Below are positions 9,672-18,339 of a stretch of 64,000 bases of DNA, piece after piece; position 1 is the first letter of the stretch; each line of letters starts with the position of its first letter. The stretch lies in contig NZ_CP022684.1 of the NCBI RefSeq assembly GCF_002863865.1, positions 2,943,501-3,007,500 of the forward strand, read 5' to 3'. The notes under the pieces were generated by a model. That model saw only the letters and a list, made by a program, of their open reading frames with translations. It was not told where the DNA came from and did no database searches. The translations under genes and the position numbers were made by a program. Source of the stretch: Ketobacter alkanivorans (GTDB lineage: Bacteria > Pseudomonadota > Gammaproteobacteria > Pseudomonadales > Ketobacteraceae).

Positions 9672-10565
9672 TCAGGACAGGCTGTAATGCAGAAAGATGC
9701 CGGCAAATATCACGGCGCCCACCCAGTGGTTGTGCAGAAATGCTTTGAAGCAGGCGTCGGTGTCGCGGTTGCGGCACTGCCACAATTGCCAGCTCCAGAG
9801 GGCGACGGCGGCAGCGAGGCCAGCGTAATACCAGAGGCTGAAGTCCAATCGGCTGCCCAACAGGCCCATGGCCAACAGTGCGGTGGCGTTGAGCACGCCG
9901 ACCATCAGCAGATCCATGTCACCGAACAGGATGGCGGTGGATTTGATGCCGATTTTGAGGTCGTCATCCCGATCTACCATGGCGTAGAGGGTATCATAGG
10001 CCATGGTCCAGGAGACGGTGGCCAGGTAAATCAGCCAGGCGTGTTCCGGCACCGATTCGCCGACGGCACCGAATGCCATGGGGATGGCCCAGGCAAAGGC
10101 GGCCCCCAGAACCAGCTGCGGAAGGTAGGTGTGACGTTTCATGTAGGGGTAGGCGCAGGCCAGCAGCAGGCCGCCCACCGACAACATGATGGTGAACTGA
10201 TTGGTGAACAGTACCAGCACGAACGCAAGCAGGCCGATAAGTGCAGCGATAGCGAGTGCTTCCTTACCGCTGACGCGCCCGGTGGCCAGCGGGCGATTGG
10301 CGGTGCGGCTGACGTCTCCGTCAAAGTTGCGGTCGGCGTAGTCGTTGATGATGCAGCCGCCGGTGCGGGTCAGGATCACACCGGCAATAAAGATGAAGAT
10401 CAATTTGAAGCTGGGGTTGCCTTCTGCGGCGATCCAAAGCGCCCATAAGGTGGGCCACATCAGCAGGTAAATGCCGATGGGGCGATCCAGTCGGCCCAGA
10501 GCGATGAAGTCCGGCAGGCGGCGTAGCGGGGAGTTGGACAGTTGCAGTTCTTTCAGTGATGCCAC
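9672..10565 (-). CDS. ubiA: 4-hydroxybenzoate octaprenyltransferase UbiA
   Basis: 297 aa integral membrane prenyltransferase that joins the polyprenyl chain to 4-hydroxybenzoate, the second committed step of ubiquinone synthesis. Both Asp-rich Mg-diphosphate motifs are visible: NDYADRNFD (first) and the YDTLYAMVDRDDD region (second). Multiple hydrophobic helices fit the UbiA fold. It follows ubiC on the same strand with a 25-base gap, so ubiC-ubiA is an operon making and using the same substrate. The start MASLKEL at 10565 has GGAACCG upstream. Confidence 0.95.
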   Translation of the reverse strand: MASLKELQLSNSPLRRLPDFIALGRLDRPIGIYLLMWPTLWALWIAAEGNPSFKLIFIFIAGVILTRTGGCIINDYADRNFDGDVSRTANRPLATGRVSGKEALAIAALIGLLAFVLVLFTNQFTIMLSVGGLLLACAYPYMKRHTYLPQLVLGAAFAWAIPMAFGAVGESVPEHAWLIYLATVSWTMAYDTLYAMVDRDDDLKIGIKSTAILFGDMDLLMVGVLNATALLAMGLLGSRLDFSLWYYAGLAAAVALWSWQLWQCRNRDTDACFKAFLHNHWVGAVIFAGIFLHYSLS

Positions 10566-10590
10566 TTACGGTTCCTCAAGCAGGCTTGCT

Positions 10591-11178
10591 TCAAACAGAA
10601 TGGGTTTCTGAGCCATTGGCGTACATGGGGCAGTCGTGCAGGAAGTACTCACTCACCAGCAAGGGCTTGTCATATAGATAGAACACGGACTGCCGCCCCC
10701 AAATACTGCCCTGCCCGGCAAAGTCTTGACTGACTCGGGCTGCGTCCAATCGGTATACCGCAATCGGGCCCCGTCGCACGTGGGGGTGGTTGAACAGTAC
10801 CGCACCCAGGGGCTTGCTGCCAAGCCGGGTGAGGGCGCGGGCGGGCCCCTGCAGCGTCTCCACCGGGATCACGGTGCGGGCGAATACCCAGGGCTGTTCG
10901 TGGCACAGCAGCGCTACTTCCCGCAGGAACGGCCAGCTGCGCTGCTGCAGTTGCAGGGCCTCGCGCTCGTGATCGGTGGCTATTTGGTGCCCCTGGCGCA
11001 GCAGTTTCACCCGAAATGCACCGTCGCTGGCATGAATCAGGCGACGGGTAAGGGAGCCCCGATCCAACAGCCAGGTGCGATAGGGGCGGGGCACCCGGTA
11101 GGGCGGGTTGCTGCCGCCGCTCCCCAGGTACAGCGCCTGATCTTGCAGGATCGACGGAAGAAAGTGCTGGTTTGGCAT
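10591..11178 (-). CDS. ubiC: Chorismate lyase UbiC
   Basis: 195 aa cytoplasmic enzyme converting chorismate to 4-hydroxybenzoate plus pyruvate. Family landmarks: the R-TVIPVETL-GP segment, LGSKPLGAVLF, SIWGRQSVF and the C-terminal KPLLVSEYFL. The N-terminus, with an SGGSNPP stretch, is about 25 residues longer than in E. coli UbiC (165 aa), and an internal start cannot be excluded. It is first in a leftward ubiC-ubiA operon and divergent from the rubredoxin gene. Confidence 0.9.
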   Translation of the reverse strand: MPNQHFLPSILQDQALYLGSGGSNPPYRVPRPYRTWLLDRGSLTRRLIHASDGAFRVKLLRQGHQIATDHEREALQLQQRSWPFLREVALLCHEQPWVFARTVIPVETLQGPARALTRLGSKPLGAVLFNHPHVRRGPIAVYRLDAARVSQDFAGQGSIWGRQSVFYLYDKPLLVSEYFLHDCPMYANGSETHSV

Positions 11179-11271
11179 AAAGTATTGAAACTATTGATGG
11201 TGTTGCAGCTGATTGTAGCGAAAAGCAGGGCGAATTGCTGTTTCTGGCGTGAGCAAATTGATTCAGTTGAC

Positions 11272-11300
11272 TTGCTTTTTTGGGGTTTCGCACGTAATTT
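11272..11300 (+). promoter_or_regulatory. Candidate sigma-70 promoter for rubredoxin operon
   Basis: TTGCTT (11272-11277), a 17-base spacer, then TAATTT (11295-11300), ending 43 bases before the rubredoxin ATG. The match to consensus is moderate; assigned by eye. Confidence 0.35.
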
Positions 11301-11343
11301 GCCCGTTCTTTACAGAGGCTGACATTAGTAGAAAGGTGTACAC

Positions 11344-11508
11344 ATGAAAAAATACGAATGCATCGTATGCGGTTATATCTATGACGAAGCAGAAGGCTGG
11401 CCGGAAGACGGTATTGCGCCGGGCACCAAGTGGGAAGACATCCCCGATGATTGGGTTTGCCCTGATTGTGGTGTAACCAAAGAAGATTTTGAGCTTATTG
11501 AAGGTTAA
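11344..11508 (+). CDS. rubA: Rubredoxin
   Basis: 54 aa one-iron electron carrier. The two metal-binding pairs are visible: CIVCGYIYD (Cys 6 and 9) and [11 protein letters not shown] (Cys 39 and 42), with the WEDIPDDW segment between. The start ATG at 11344 follows GAAAGGTG. It passes electrons from the adjacent FAD-containing rubredoxin reductase to an acceptor such as an AlkB-type alkane hydroxylase or an oxidative-stress enzyme. The nearest AlkB-like hydroxylase here (37.7 kb) has its own ferredoxin reductase, so the partner of this rubredoxin is not obvious from the window. Confidence 0.96.
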   Translation: MKKYECIVCGYIYDEAEGWPEDGIAPGTKWEDIPDDWVCPDCGVTKEDFELIEG

Positions 11509-11524
11509 GTAAGGAACCCCCCTA

Positions 11525-12673
11525 ATGGATCCTGTCATCATCGTTGGAACTGGCCTGGCCGGTTACAACCTGGCGAAAGAATTTCGAAAACTGAATAAGG
11601 AGCAGCCCCTGACGCTGCTCACCTCCGACGATGGGCGTAACTATTCCAAGCCTATGCTGTCCACCGGGTTCACCAAGGATAAAACCGCCGATCAACTGGC
11701 CATGGCCGATGCCGATACCATGGCCGCACAACTGGGTGCCGAGGTTCGCACCGGGGTAAGTGTCAGCACTATTGATACCTCCGCACAGACCCTGCAGTTG
11801 GATAATGGTGAAACTCTGCCGTACAGCCAGCTGGTGCTGGCGTGGGGTGCGGAAGTGTTTCGTCCGCCTCTGGAAGGTGATGGCTTAGAGCAGGTTTATT
11901 CTGTCAACGATCTGATGGATTACGGCCGCTTTCGAATTGCCCTGGAAGGCAAGAAGCGGGTGGCCATCGTGGGCGGTGGTTTGATCGGTTGCGAATTTGC
12001 CAATGATCTCACCAATGGCGGATTTGAGGTGGAAGTGATGGAGCCTCTGGGCCGTCCGTTGCCCACTTTGCTGCCGGAGCAGGCCTCGGCCGCGGTGCAG
12101 CAGGGCCTGGAAGCCATTGGTGTTAAGTTTCGCTTTGGCCCTTATGTGACGGCGGTGAATCAGGCCGATGGCGGTGTTGTGCTGAGCCTGTCAGACGGCT
12201 CTGCGGCAGAGGCGGACATTGTGGTGTCTGCCATTGGTTTACGCCCTCGCATTAAGGTAGCGCAAGCTGCGGGTATTGACGTGAATCGTGGCATTAAAGT
12301 GGATCGCTTCCTGCGCACCAATGCCGCTAACGTATATGCCTTGGGCGATTGCTCAGAAGTCGAAGGCAACGTCATGCTGTATGTGCTGCCGCTGATGGCG
12401 GGTGCCCGCGCCCTGGCTAAAACGCTGGCTGGCACCGAGACCGCAGTGGCATACGGCCCCATGCCCGTGGCCATTAAAACCCCGGCTTGCCCGGTGGTGG
12501 TGGCGCCTGCACCCAACGGTGTCGAAGGCACCTGGGAAGTGGAAGCCGATGGCCTTAATGTAAAAGCCTTGTTCAAAGATGCGGCAGGCACCGTGCGGGG
12601 CTTTGCCCTAACCGGAGAGTCTACCGCCGAGAAAAACGCCCTGGCGAAGCAATTGCCGCCACTCTTGGGTTGA
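11525..12673 (+). CDS. rubB: Rubredoxin-NAD(P)+ reductase (FAD-dependent pyridine nucleotide-disulfide family)
   Basis: 382 aa. The N-terminal FAD Rossmann motif is IIVGTGLAGYNLA, the central NAD(P) motif is VAIVGGGLIGCEFA (about residues 140-153), and the FAD-ribityl motif VYALGDCSE is near residue 280. It reduces the rubredoxin encoded 16 bases upstream, so the two form a rubA-rubB unit. The same pair next to ubiCA and an HU gene is known from Pseudomonas. It lacks a redox-active Cys pair, as expected for rubredoxin reductases. The start ATG at 11525 follows AAGGAACCC. Confidence 0.9.
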   Translation: MDPVIIVGTGLAGYNLAKEFRKLNKEQPLTLLTSDDGRNYSKPMLSTGFTKDKTADQLAMADADTMAAQLGAEVRTGVSVSTIDTSAQTLQLDNGETLPYSQLVLAWGAEVFRPPLEGDGLEQVYSVNDLMDYGRFRIALEGKKRVAIVGGGLIGCEFANDLTNGGFEVEVMEPLGRPLPTLLPEQASAAVQQGLEAIGVKFRFGPYVTAVNQADGGVVLSLSDGSAAEADIVVSAIGLRPRIKVAQAAGIDVNRGIKVDRFLRTNAANVYALGDCSEVEGNVMLYVLPLMAGARALAKTLAGTETAVAYGPMPVAIKTPACPVVVAPAPNGVEGTWEVEADGLNVKALFKDAAGTVRGFALTGESTAEKNALAKQLPPLLG

Positions 12674-12729
12674 TTTCGTTTGGGTTAACACAGCACGTGA
12701 TTAACCCTCCGAATTAGTCGTTTAAAAAA

Positions 12730-12761
12730 CAGGCAGCGAGGTCGCGAAGGCCCGCTGCCTG
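12730..12761. repeat. Inverted repeat between rubB and the HU gene
   Basis: CAGGCAGCG (12730-12738) and CGCTGCCTG (12753-12761) form a 9-bp stem. There is no T-run on the + side; on the minus strand the stem is followed by GTTTTTTAAA, which would suit a leftward terminator, but no leftward gene needs one here. Possibly a weak rubB terminator or a transcript-stabilising hairpin. Confidence 0.4.
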
Positions 12762-12880
12762 ATTCAGTGCGGGTTTTACCGATTCCAACAGCCGCAGAAG
12801 TTGGGGTTGAACTAGAGCCCTTCGCCTTTCCCTGCACCCCCATCCGGTATACAATCGCCGCTTTTGAGGGGATCTCACAC

Positions 12881-13156
12881 ATGCAGAAATCAGAAGTAGA
12901 AGCGGCGCTTGCAGAAAAGCTCAATATTACAAAAACAGCCGCCCGAGATCTGCTGAATGTGATGCTGGATCAGATAACCCTGGAACTGAGCCGTGGCCAG
13001 CGCGTTAGCTTGCCTGGGTTCGGTGTGTTTGAAGTGCGTGCCTACGGCCCCCGCACCGGTCGCAACCCCCAAACCGGCGCGCCCATTGATATCCCGGCAG
13101 GTCACAATGCTCACTTCAAGCCAGGCAAGGGTCTGAAAGACGCCATCTCTGGATAA
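12881..13156 (+). CDS. HU-family DNA-binding protein
   Basis: 91 aa, the normal HU/IHF length, starting at ATG 12881 after GAGGGGATC. It contains the dimer helices (EVEAALAEKLNITKTAA), the LPGFGVFEVR strand and the Arg/Pro beta-arm GRNPQTGAPIDIPA, ending in HFKPGKGLKDAI. It bends and packages DNA as a dimer. Position directly after rubredoxin reductase matches the Pseudomonas arrangement. I cannot decide between HupA and HupB naming. Confidence 0.93.
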   Translation: MQKSEVEAALAEKLNITKTAARDLLNVMLDQITLELSRGQRVSLPGFGVFEVRAYGPRTGRNPQTGAPIDIPAGHNAHFKPGKGLKDAISG

Positions 13157-13193
13157 ACACTCAATTTACACACTCGCTTTTGGGAATGCTGCT

Positions 13194-13574
13194 ATGAAGT
13201 TTTGGTTCTTGTTGCTGATTTTGGGTTGGCGTATGCGTTGGCTTGCCAACCATAACGACGCGTTCAAAGAAAAGCTGGAAGAGAAGGACACTGTCCTTCA
13301 GTTTCGCACCGAGAGCGCCAAGGTAGCCCGCTATTACATTATTCGCGATCAAAAGGTGAAGCCCTGCGCAGGCCTGCACCCCAAGCCTAATATGTGCATG
13401 TCATTCAAGGATGCTGAATACGCCTACCGAACCATCATGAACGCCAGCAAAGATAAGATGGCCTTCATGAAAGGAATGGGCTCCAAAGAGATCGTCGTGA
13501 CCGGCGAGGCTCAGGAAATGATGTGGTTCATGAGCCTGATTAAGTTTTTTCCGCCGAAAAAGAAGAAAAAGTAA
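13194..13574 (+). CDS. Small protein with SCP2-like features, function unknown
   Basis: 126 aa. A short hydrophobic start (residues 3-11, WFLLLILGW) is followed by a soluble domain with FRTESAKVARYY, a CAGLHPKPNMCMSFKDAEYA segment and FMKGMG...VVTGEAQEMM. The pattern of a late FM-G followed by a V-x-G turn resembles SCP2 sterol-carrier-like domains, but the similarity is weak. The C-terminus ends in a run of lysines (PPKKKKK). It follows the HU gene by 37 bases and may be cotranscribed. Real gene by codon use and ribosome-site quality; role not known. Confidence 0.65.
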   Translation: MKFWFLLLILGWRMRWLANHNDAFKEKLEEKDTVLQFRTESAKVARYYIIRDQKVKPCAGLHPKPNMCMSFKDAEYAYRTIMNASKDKMAFMKGMGSKEIVVTGEAQEMMWFMSLIKFFPPKKKKK

Positions 13575-13762
13575 CCACTTATCAGGGCTTTCGGTAAAAC
13601 TTCACTTGTTTCGTTGAGGTTTTGTGACGAAACTTAACGTGAACTGGCTTTTGTTATGTCCCGTTGCTACAGTCTGCGCTGCTCAAAAACTGCACAGCGG
13701 TGGCGCAAGACATCGCTAGACGATATTTCTCCAGACTAAGACGCTGGCGCTGGAAAAGGAAT

Positions 13763-13801
13763 TTGGCTCCGGCGACCGGTGGGCACCACGGAAGGAGCCA
13801 A
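13763..13801 (+). promoter_or_regulatory. Structured leader upstream of the symporter gene
   Basis: TTGGCTCC (13763-13770) pairs perfectly with GGAGCCAA (13794-13801), enclosing a GC-rich apex containing CCGGTGG and CCACGG that can pair further. It lies 36 bases before the GTG start, inside a 263-base gene-free interval (13575-13837) with other short stems (for example CGCTG/CAGCG and TCCAG/CTGGA near 13680-13755). This looks like a folded 5' UTR, possibly an attenuator or riboswitch; the class is not one I can name. Confidence 0.4.
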
Positions 13802-13837
13802 TAAAAGCTGCCTGAAAGACCAGTAAGAGGATCCGGG

Positions 13838-15193
13838 GTGACAGAATCGCTGCAACCGGGGCAAGCCGCCCACGGTGAAGGCTCAAGCCACAACCAGCAC
13901 CACAAGAAAGACACACTGACCATCCGCATTTTCGTCGGGTTGTTGCTGGGTTTTGCTGTGGGCTTGGTAATGCACTATCTACCCCAGATAGTGCCAGACT
14001 CCCCTGTTGATCTCTGGATACAGGAATACCTGATCGACGGAGTCTTTCTGGTATTCGGTAAAATCTTCGTTAACCTGCTCAAACTCATGATTGTGCCTCT
14101 GGTGCTGGTGTCCCTCATCTGCGGGGTGATTGCCTCCGAGGAAAGCAAAAGCCTGGGCCGCCTTGGCAGCAAAACCTTTGTGCTGTATCTGCTCACCACC
14201 GGTGTTGCCATTACGCTGGCGCTGATGGTGGCACAGGTGATCGACCCTGGTGCGGGTGCGAACCTGGAGGGTGATTACGAGCGTTACGTGCCCAAGGAGC
14301 GCCCGCCCTTCGTGCAGGTACTGATCAATATTTTCCCGGATAACCCAATGCAGGCCATGGCCGAAGGCAACATGCTGCAGGTAATCGTGTTTGCCATTCT
14401 GGTGGGCATCGCCCTCAACCATACCGGGGCTCAGGGCAAGCGCATCGGCGCGATTTTTGAAGATCTGAACGTGGTGGTGATGAAGCTGGTGCAGCTTATT
14501 ATGCAGCTGGCTCCCTACGGCGTGTTCTTTCTGGTAGGCAAAGTGTTCGCCGAGCAAGGTGTTGATCTGCTTAAAGGGCTGGGTGCCTATATGGGGTGTG
14601 TGCTGCTGGCACTGGCGCTGCATTTTACGGGCACCTACATGACCATCCTCACCCTGGTTGCCCGCCTCAACCCGATTATCTTTCTGACCAAAATGCGCCC
14701 GGCCCTGATGTTTGCGTTCAGTACCGCCAGCAGCGCTGCCACCATGCCGGTCACCATGGGCGTCGTGGAGAAAAAACTGGGTGTAAAGAACTCGGTGGCG
14801 TCGTTCACCATTCCCTTGGGCACCACCATTAATATGGACGGCACCGCCATCATGCAAGGGGTGGCTACGGTGTTCATCGCCAGCGCCTACGGTATTGAGC
14901 TGGGTGTGAGTGAATTTTTAACAGTGATAGCGACGGCTACGTTGGCCTCCATTGGCACCGCCGCCGTGCCCAGTGCTGGCATGATTACATTAGCGATGGT
15001 GCTGGGGCAGGTGGGGCTGCCGGCAGAGGCCATTGGTTTGATACTTGGGGTAGATCGGATATTGGACATGGTGCGCACAGCGGTGAATGTGACCGGTGAT
15101 GCCGTGGTTACCTGTACGGTAGCGCGCTCAGAGGGTGCTCTGGATCAGGCCGTGTTTGATGACCCCGATGCTGTGGAGGTTCAACCGGGATGA
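13838..15193 (+). CDS. Dicarboxylate/amino acid:cation symporter (DAACS family)
   Basis: 451 aa inner-membrane secondary transporter of the GltP/DctA/GltPh family, using H+ or Na+ to import glutamate, aspartate or C4-dicarboxylates. Signatures: the serine-rich hairpin FSTASSAATMPVT, the NMDGTA motif (TTINMDGTAIMQ) and the C-terminal DRILDMVRTAVNVTGDA. A His-rich hydrophilic N-terminus (about 28 residues) precedes the first helix. GTG start at 13838 with AAGAGGAT upstream. The Arg in the DRILDMVRT segment is seen in acidic amino-acid and dicarboxylate carriers; substrate not fixed by sequence. It overlaps the next gene by 4 bases. Confidence 0.92.
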   Translation: MTESLQPGQAAHGEGSSHNQHHKKDTLTIRIFVGLLLGFAVGLVMHYLPQIVPDSPVDLWIQEYLIDGVFLVFGKIFVNLLKLMIVPLVLVSLICGVIASEESKSLGRLGSKTFVLYLLTTGVAITLALMVAQVIDPGAGANLEGDYERYVPKERPPFVQVLINIFPDNPMQAMAEGNMLQVIVFAILVGIALNHTGAQGKRIGAIFEDLNVVVMKLVQLIMQLAPYGVFFLVGKVFAEQGVDLLKGLGAYMGCVLLALALHFTGTYMTILTLVARLNPIIFLTKMRPALMFAFSTASSAATMPVTMGVVEKKLGVKNSVASFTIPLGTTINMDGTAIMQGVATVFIASAYGIELGVSEFLTVIATATLASIGTAAVPSAGMITLAMVLGQVGLPAEAIGLILGVDRILDMVRTAVNVTGDAVVTCTVARSEGALDQAVFDDPDAVEVQPG

Positions 15194-16017
15194 TGCGGTT
15201 AATTGGGGTAGTGTCGATAGTCATGCTGACAATGGGGTCAGGCGTGCTGTGGGCGGATCAGAACGCGCAGACAAGAGAGCAGTGGGAGCGCTACATCGAA
15301 TCCGCAGGGGTGAGTGTAGTGTTGGATCAGGCTAATGATTTGATCGAGCAGGAGATCCGTAACCTCGAAAACGCGCCGCTGGGTTTTACCGCAACACAAC
15401 TAGAAGAGATGCGCGACCAACTGCGTTTGCGGCTCGGCTCCGAGCGTCTGAAACAGGATATTGTGGCGCGGTTGCAGCGTGACTATTCTCCGCAGCAGAT
15501 GCAGGAGCTGAACAGGGTGCTGGAATCCAAATCTCTGCAGGCGCTACAGCAATTACAGTTGCAATTGACCGATGCCGATGTACGGCAAGCCATGCGCTCT
15601 TATCGTATTAAGGTGCAAGAGCACTCCCCCAACGAAACCCGCCTGCAATTGTTGTCCTCACTGGATCAACAATTACAGCAGTCGGCGTTGGAAACTGAAT
15701 TGAAAGTAGAGCTGCGCAAGCAGCTGCTGGCCACAGTGTCCCACCTGAAAACCAGTGAAACGTTCCCGGAAGATTTGCTGGAGCGTCAACTGGAAGATTA
15801 CCGTGCTACCGTAGAAGGTGAGATCAGCGAGAACGCGGTCTTTGCCTATCTGTACTTGCTCAAACGCACGCCCAGCAGTCGGGTTCGGGATTTGCTGGTA
15901 TCACTGGACGACCCCGCCTTCGAAGCATTCATGGCCCTGTGTCTGGATGCCATGCAGGATTCCTTCCGCGAGGCGCGGGAGCAGATCAATGAGAACGTGC
16001 AGCTGGCTGGGAACTAG
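15190..16017 (+). CDS. Secreted hypothetical protein (DUF2059-like), translationally coupled to symporter
   Basis: 275 aa with a signal peptide (MMRLIGVVSIVMLTMGSGVLWA). The mature part is almost entirely helical, Gln/Leu/Glu rich, with a YSPQQMQELNRVLES segment reminiscent of DUF2059 proteins (a Y-S/T-x-x-E-L motif near the C-terminal side). Its ATG overlaps the symporter stop (ATGA), so translation is likely coupled. Periplasmic location is inferred; function unknown. Convergent with the AraC regulator gene. Confidence 0.7.
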   Translation: MMRLIGVVSIVMLTMGSGVLWADQNAQTREQWERYIESAGVSVVLDQANDLIEQEIRNLENAPLGFTATQLEEMRDQLRLRLGSERLKQDIVARLQRDYSPQQMQELNRVLESKSLQALQQLQLQLTDADVRQAMRSYRIKVQEHSPNETRLQLLSSLDQQLQQSALETELKVELRKQLLATVSHLKTSETFPEDLLERQLEDYRATVEGEISENAVFAYLYLLKRTPSSRVRDLLVSLDDPAFEAFMALCLDAMQDSFREAREQINENVQLAGN

Positions 16018-16044
16018 TCGGGCGCTTGCCCTGCGTCTGCGTTA

Positions 16045-17184
16045 TTAGACCAAGTATTTGCTGTGATTCTTGATGATATGGTCGCGCAATTCCGATGGAC
16101 AGTGTCCGGTCCATTTCTTGAAAGCACGGCGAAAGTTCGACGCATCGCTATAACCCAGTCGCGCGGCGACCTCCTCTATGGTGACCTGTTCGATCGAAAG
16201 CCAATAGGTGGCGCGCTGTCGTTTTTCATTTTGCAGCAGTTGCTGAAAATGGGTGCCACCGGCTTTGAGCCCGCGATGCAGCGTTCCCCGACTGATGTTG
16301 AGTTGCTGGCAGATGTGTTCGGCATCCGGCAGGGTTTCGCTGTTGCTTAAGGTATGTTCAACCTGAAACGAAATCGGACTGCGCGCCAGTACCGGCGTCA
16401 GCAGATGGCGGAGGCTTTCCGGATTCGGTGCGGCTTGTCGTTTGCCGGCTTTTTGCAGTGCGGATGCAGAAAAACGGATGCGATAGGTTTGGCGCTGGCT
16501 AATTTCAAGACAGTTGATGCTGTGCAGTGCCTGCGCTGCCATGCCATGGCGTAACAGGGTCATGTAAACCAGGTTCAGACACGCCTGCAGTGCAAAATGC
16601 TCAACCGCTAGAGGGACACTGAGATAGGGCAGTGATATATCCAGTGTGCACGCATCCCGTTCAAACAGGATGTGGGCAGAGATGGTGACGCCGGAAATAA
16701 CGTGAAATTGTTTCAACAGCCCCAGCAGTTCCAACAGCGTTTTCCAGCCTGCGCCGTCGATCGTGGCGACCACTTCTGGAACCGAGGCCAGGCGGGCCCC
16801 GTAGTTCAGCCCCGCACAATCATCTTTCAGAACAGCGCACAGTGCGCTGGTTTCGGCACCAAAACGCATTACCTCCCATGGCTGTTGCACGGCGCTGGGT
16901 GGCTCGACGTCCATGCCGGCCTCGCGCTGCATCTCGCGTAACAATTGGCACAAAGCAATGGCTACATGGTGTGCACGACCATCGGCCTGTTTGTGAAAAC
17001 GGTACATGACGAAATCCCTTCCCTGTTCCCGCTGAAGCGTTCCCTCTATCTCTTTTAGTCCGATGCAGCCTGACATGCAAGGCGCGTTGCCACCGAATGG
17101 AAAAAACTGACCTGCTGCTATGAGTGACGCTGCAGTAGGATCAGGGCAGGCTTTGCTGTGCTGCCTGAGAAGATCAAACGACAC
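16045..17184 (-). CDS. AraC-family transcriptional regulator
   Basis: 379 aa. The C-terminal ~100 residues hold the AraC double helix-turn-helix: LNISRGTLHRGLKAGGTHFQQLL and VAARLGYSDASNFRRAFKKWTGHCPSE. The N-terminal half resembles the Arabinose_bd effector domain of OruR/ArgR-like regulators of about 330-340 aa. That suggests the true start may be an internal ATG, for example at 17007 with GGAAGGG upstream, or at 17076. It lies 47 bases from a divergent lipase-like pseudogene, which it may once have regulated. Confidence 0.85.
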   Translation of the reverse strand: MSFDLLRQHSKACPDPTAASLIAAGQFFPFGGNAPCMSGCIGLKEIEGTLQREQGRDFVMYRFHKQADGRAHHVAIALCQLLREMQREAGMDVEPPSAVQQPWEVMRFGAETSALCAVLKDDCAGLNYGARLASVPEVVATIDGAGWKTLLELLGLLKQFHVISGVTISAHILFERDACTLDISLPYLSVPLAVEHFALQACLNLVYMTLLRHGMAAQALHSINCLEISQRQTYRIRFSASALQKAGKRQAAPNPESLRHLLTPVLARSPISFQVEHTLSNSETLPDAEHICQQLNISRGTLHRGLKAGGTHFQQLLQNEKRQRATYWLSIEQVTIEEVAARLGYSDASNFRRAFKKWTGHCPSELRDHIIKNHSKYLV

Positions 17185-17231
17185 AATGGCTGTGTCGAGA
17201 GTGGAATAAAAATAAAAAAGGGAGTTTTTTC

Positions 17232-18316
17232 ATGGATCTACGGAATTTGATCGTGCTTGTCCTTGCCTGTTGCTGGCTCAGTAGCACGGCCCTGGCAGTG
17301 GCTTGTACCGGGCTTGAGGCCCACACCTGTGCTCTGCCATTCCCCAGTAACGAATTCACGGTGCCGGATGCGGGCTCGGCCACCGGCCTCCAGGTTTCGA
17401 TCAGCGATGACGTGTTACCTCCGCACAAACTCGACCTGTTGCCGGCGCGGGTGCGACCTGCGGCCATACTCAACGGTCGTGACGGCTTCAGCCCTTTGGG
17501 TGCGGCCATGTTTGAGCTGGGCCTGGATGCACCGATGGCGGCGCTGGAGTCTGATCCAGGGCAATGGGTACATGCATTCTCAGTGGATACCGGCGCGCCC
17601 ATCGAGGTGGTGGCAGGCCGCAGTCCGGCGGAATCGATCATTGGGGAGCATCGGCGCGGCCAGCAGGCCATTGCCGAGTTTGATTATCCGGTGGAGTTCA
17701 CGGGCACGCGTTATTACCGTAGGGGCACGGTGGCAGCGAAAATCAGGGGGCGCGCGTTGCTGCCGGATTTTCGTGGTGAAGACGGACTGGTGGAGGCAGT
17801 GGTTTTGCGGCATTCGACGATCGTGTGGACGGCGCCTATCTGCAGGTGGCGGGCACCGGCATTGCCCGCATCATGACGCACTCGATGTTCTGGGGGCTGG
17901 GCTTCAAGAATCTCATCACGCCGGAATTTTCCGCTGGCGAAACGGCCTTTCAAGCGACCCTCGCGCAGCATGTGGTGGACATGGTGGAAGGTGGTATGTT
18001 GGCTGAGTCGTTCAATCGCGATACCAAGCCCCTGTTCCTGCAATATGGCCTGGACGATACCGTGGCGACCAACGCAGCCACGTTTTCCCTGGCGAAAATC
18101 GCCGGGCTGACGCTAAACCCGCCGGTGCTGGCGGATCTGTCGGGGATTCCGGTGAATGACGCCTATGATCCGTTGATGGGATTGCTGCAGGTGGAGCCCG
18201 TTGCCGCGCAGGGCTGGCTGCGAGGGTTAACCGCGCACACTACCTTCGTTCGACCAGATGCGTATCAGGCTTATCATCAGTGGCTGGATGCCATTGCGGG
18301 GTTAACCGCGCAGTGA
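17232..18316 (+). pseudogene. Decayed secreted lipase/esterase-like gene (internal deletion plus frameshift)
   Basis: Two reading frames together make one protein. Frame A (17232-17876) has a signal peptide (cleavage near TALAVAC), then PFPSNEFTV and RNDGFSP-type text (LNGRDGFSPLG), typical of the N-terminal half of large hypothetical secreted hydrolases. Near 17800 it runs into nonsense. Frame B is open across 17790-18316 and resumes with FAAFDDRVDGAYLQ, LQYGLDDTVATNAATF and a C-terminal helix region. The part that should carry the nucleophile elbow G-x-S-x-G is absent at the junction, so both frame and catalytic centre are lost. The lipase assignment is an inference from overall layout. Confidence 0.6.
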
Positions 18317-18339
18317 TGTTGTTGGGGCTGAGCAGGGGC

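Noticed and set aside
9594..10448. Long open frame on the strand opposite ubiA
   Set aside because: Antisense to a certain gene with normal family motifs; the translation shows no family and is a by-product of high GC third positions.
11344..12673. Rubredoxin pair as electron donor to the hydroxylase at 37.7 kb
   Set aside because: The hydroxylase has its own adjacent ferredoxin-type reductase, 26 kb away from this pair; no link in sequence.
12730..12761. Clear rho-independent terminator for rubB
   Set aside because: Stem is good but no U-tail on the + side; kept only as an inverted repeat.
17257..18006. Second + frame across the lipase-like gene (Arg/Trp rich)
   Set aside because: Composition is typical of an off-frame reading; the real frames are those with a signal peptide and the lipase-like text.
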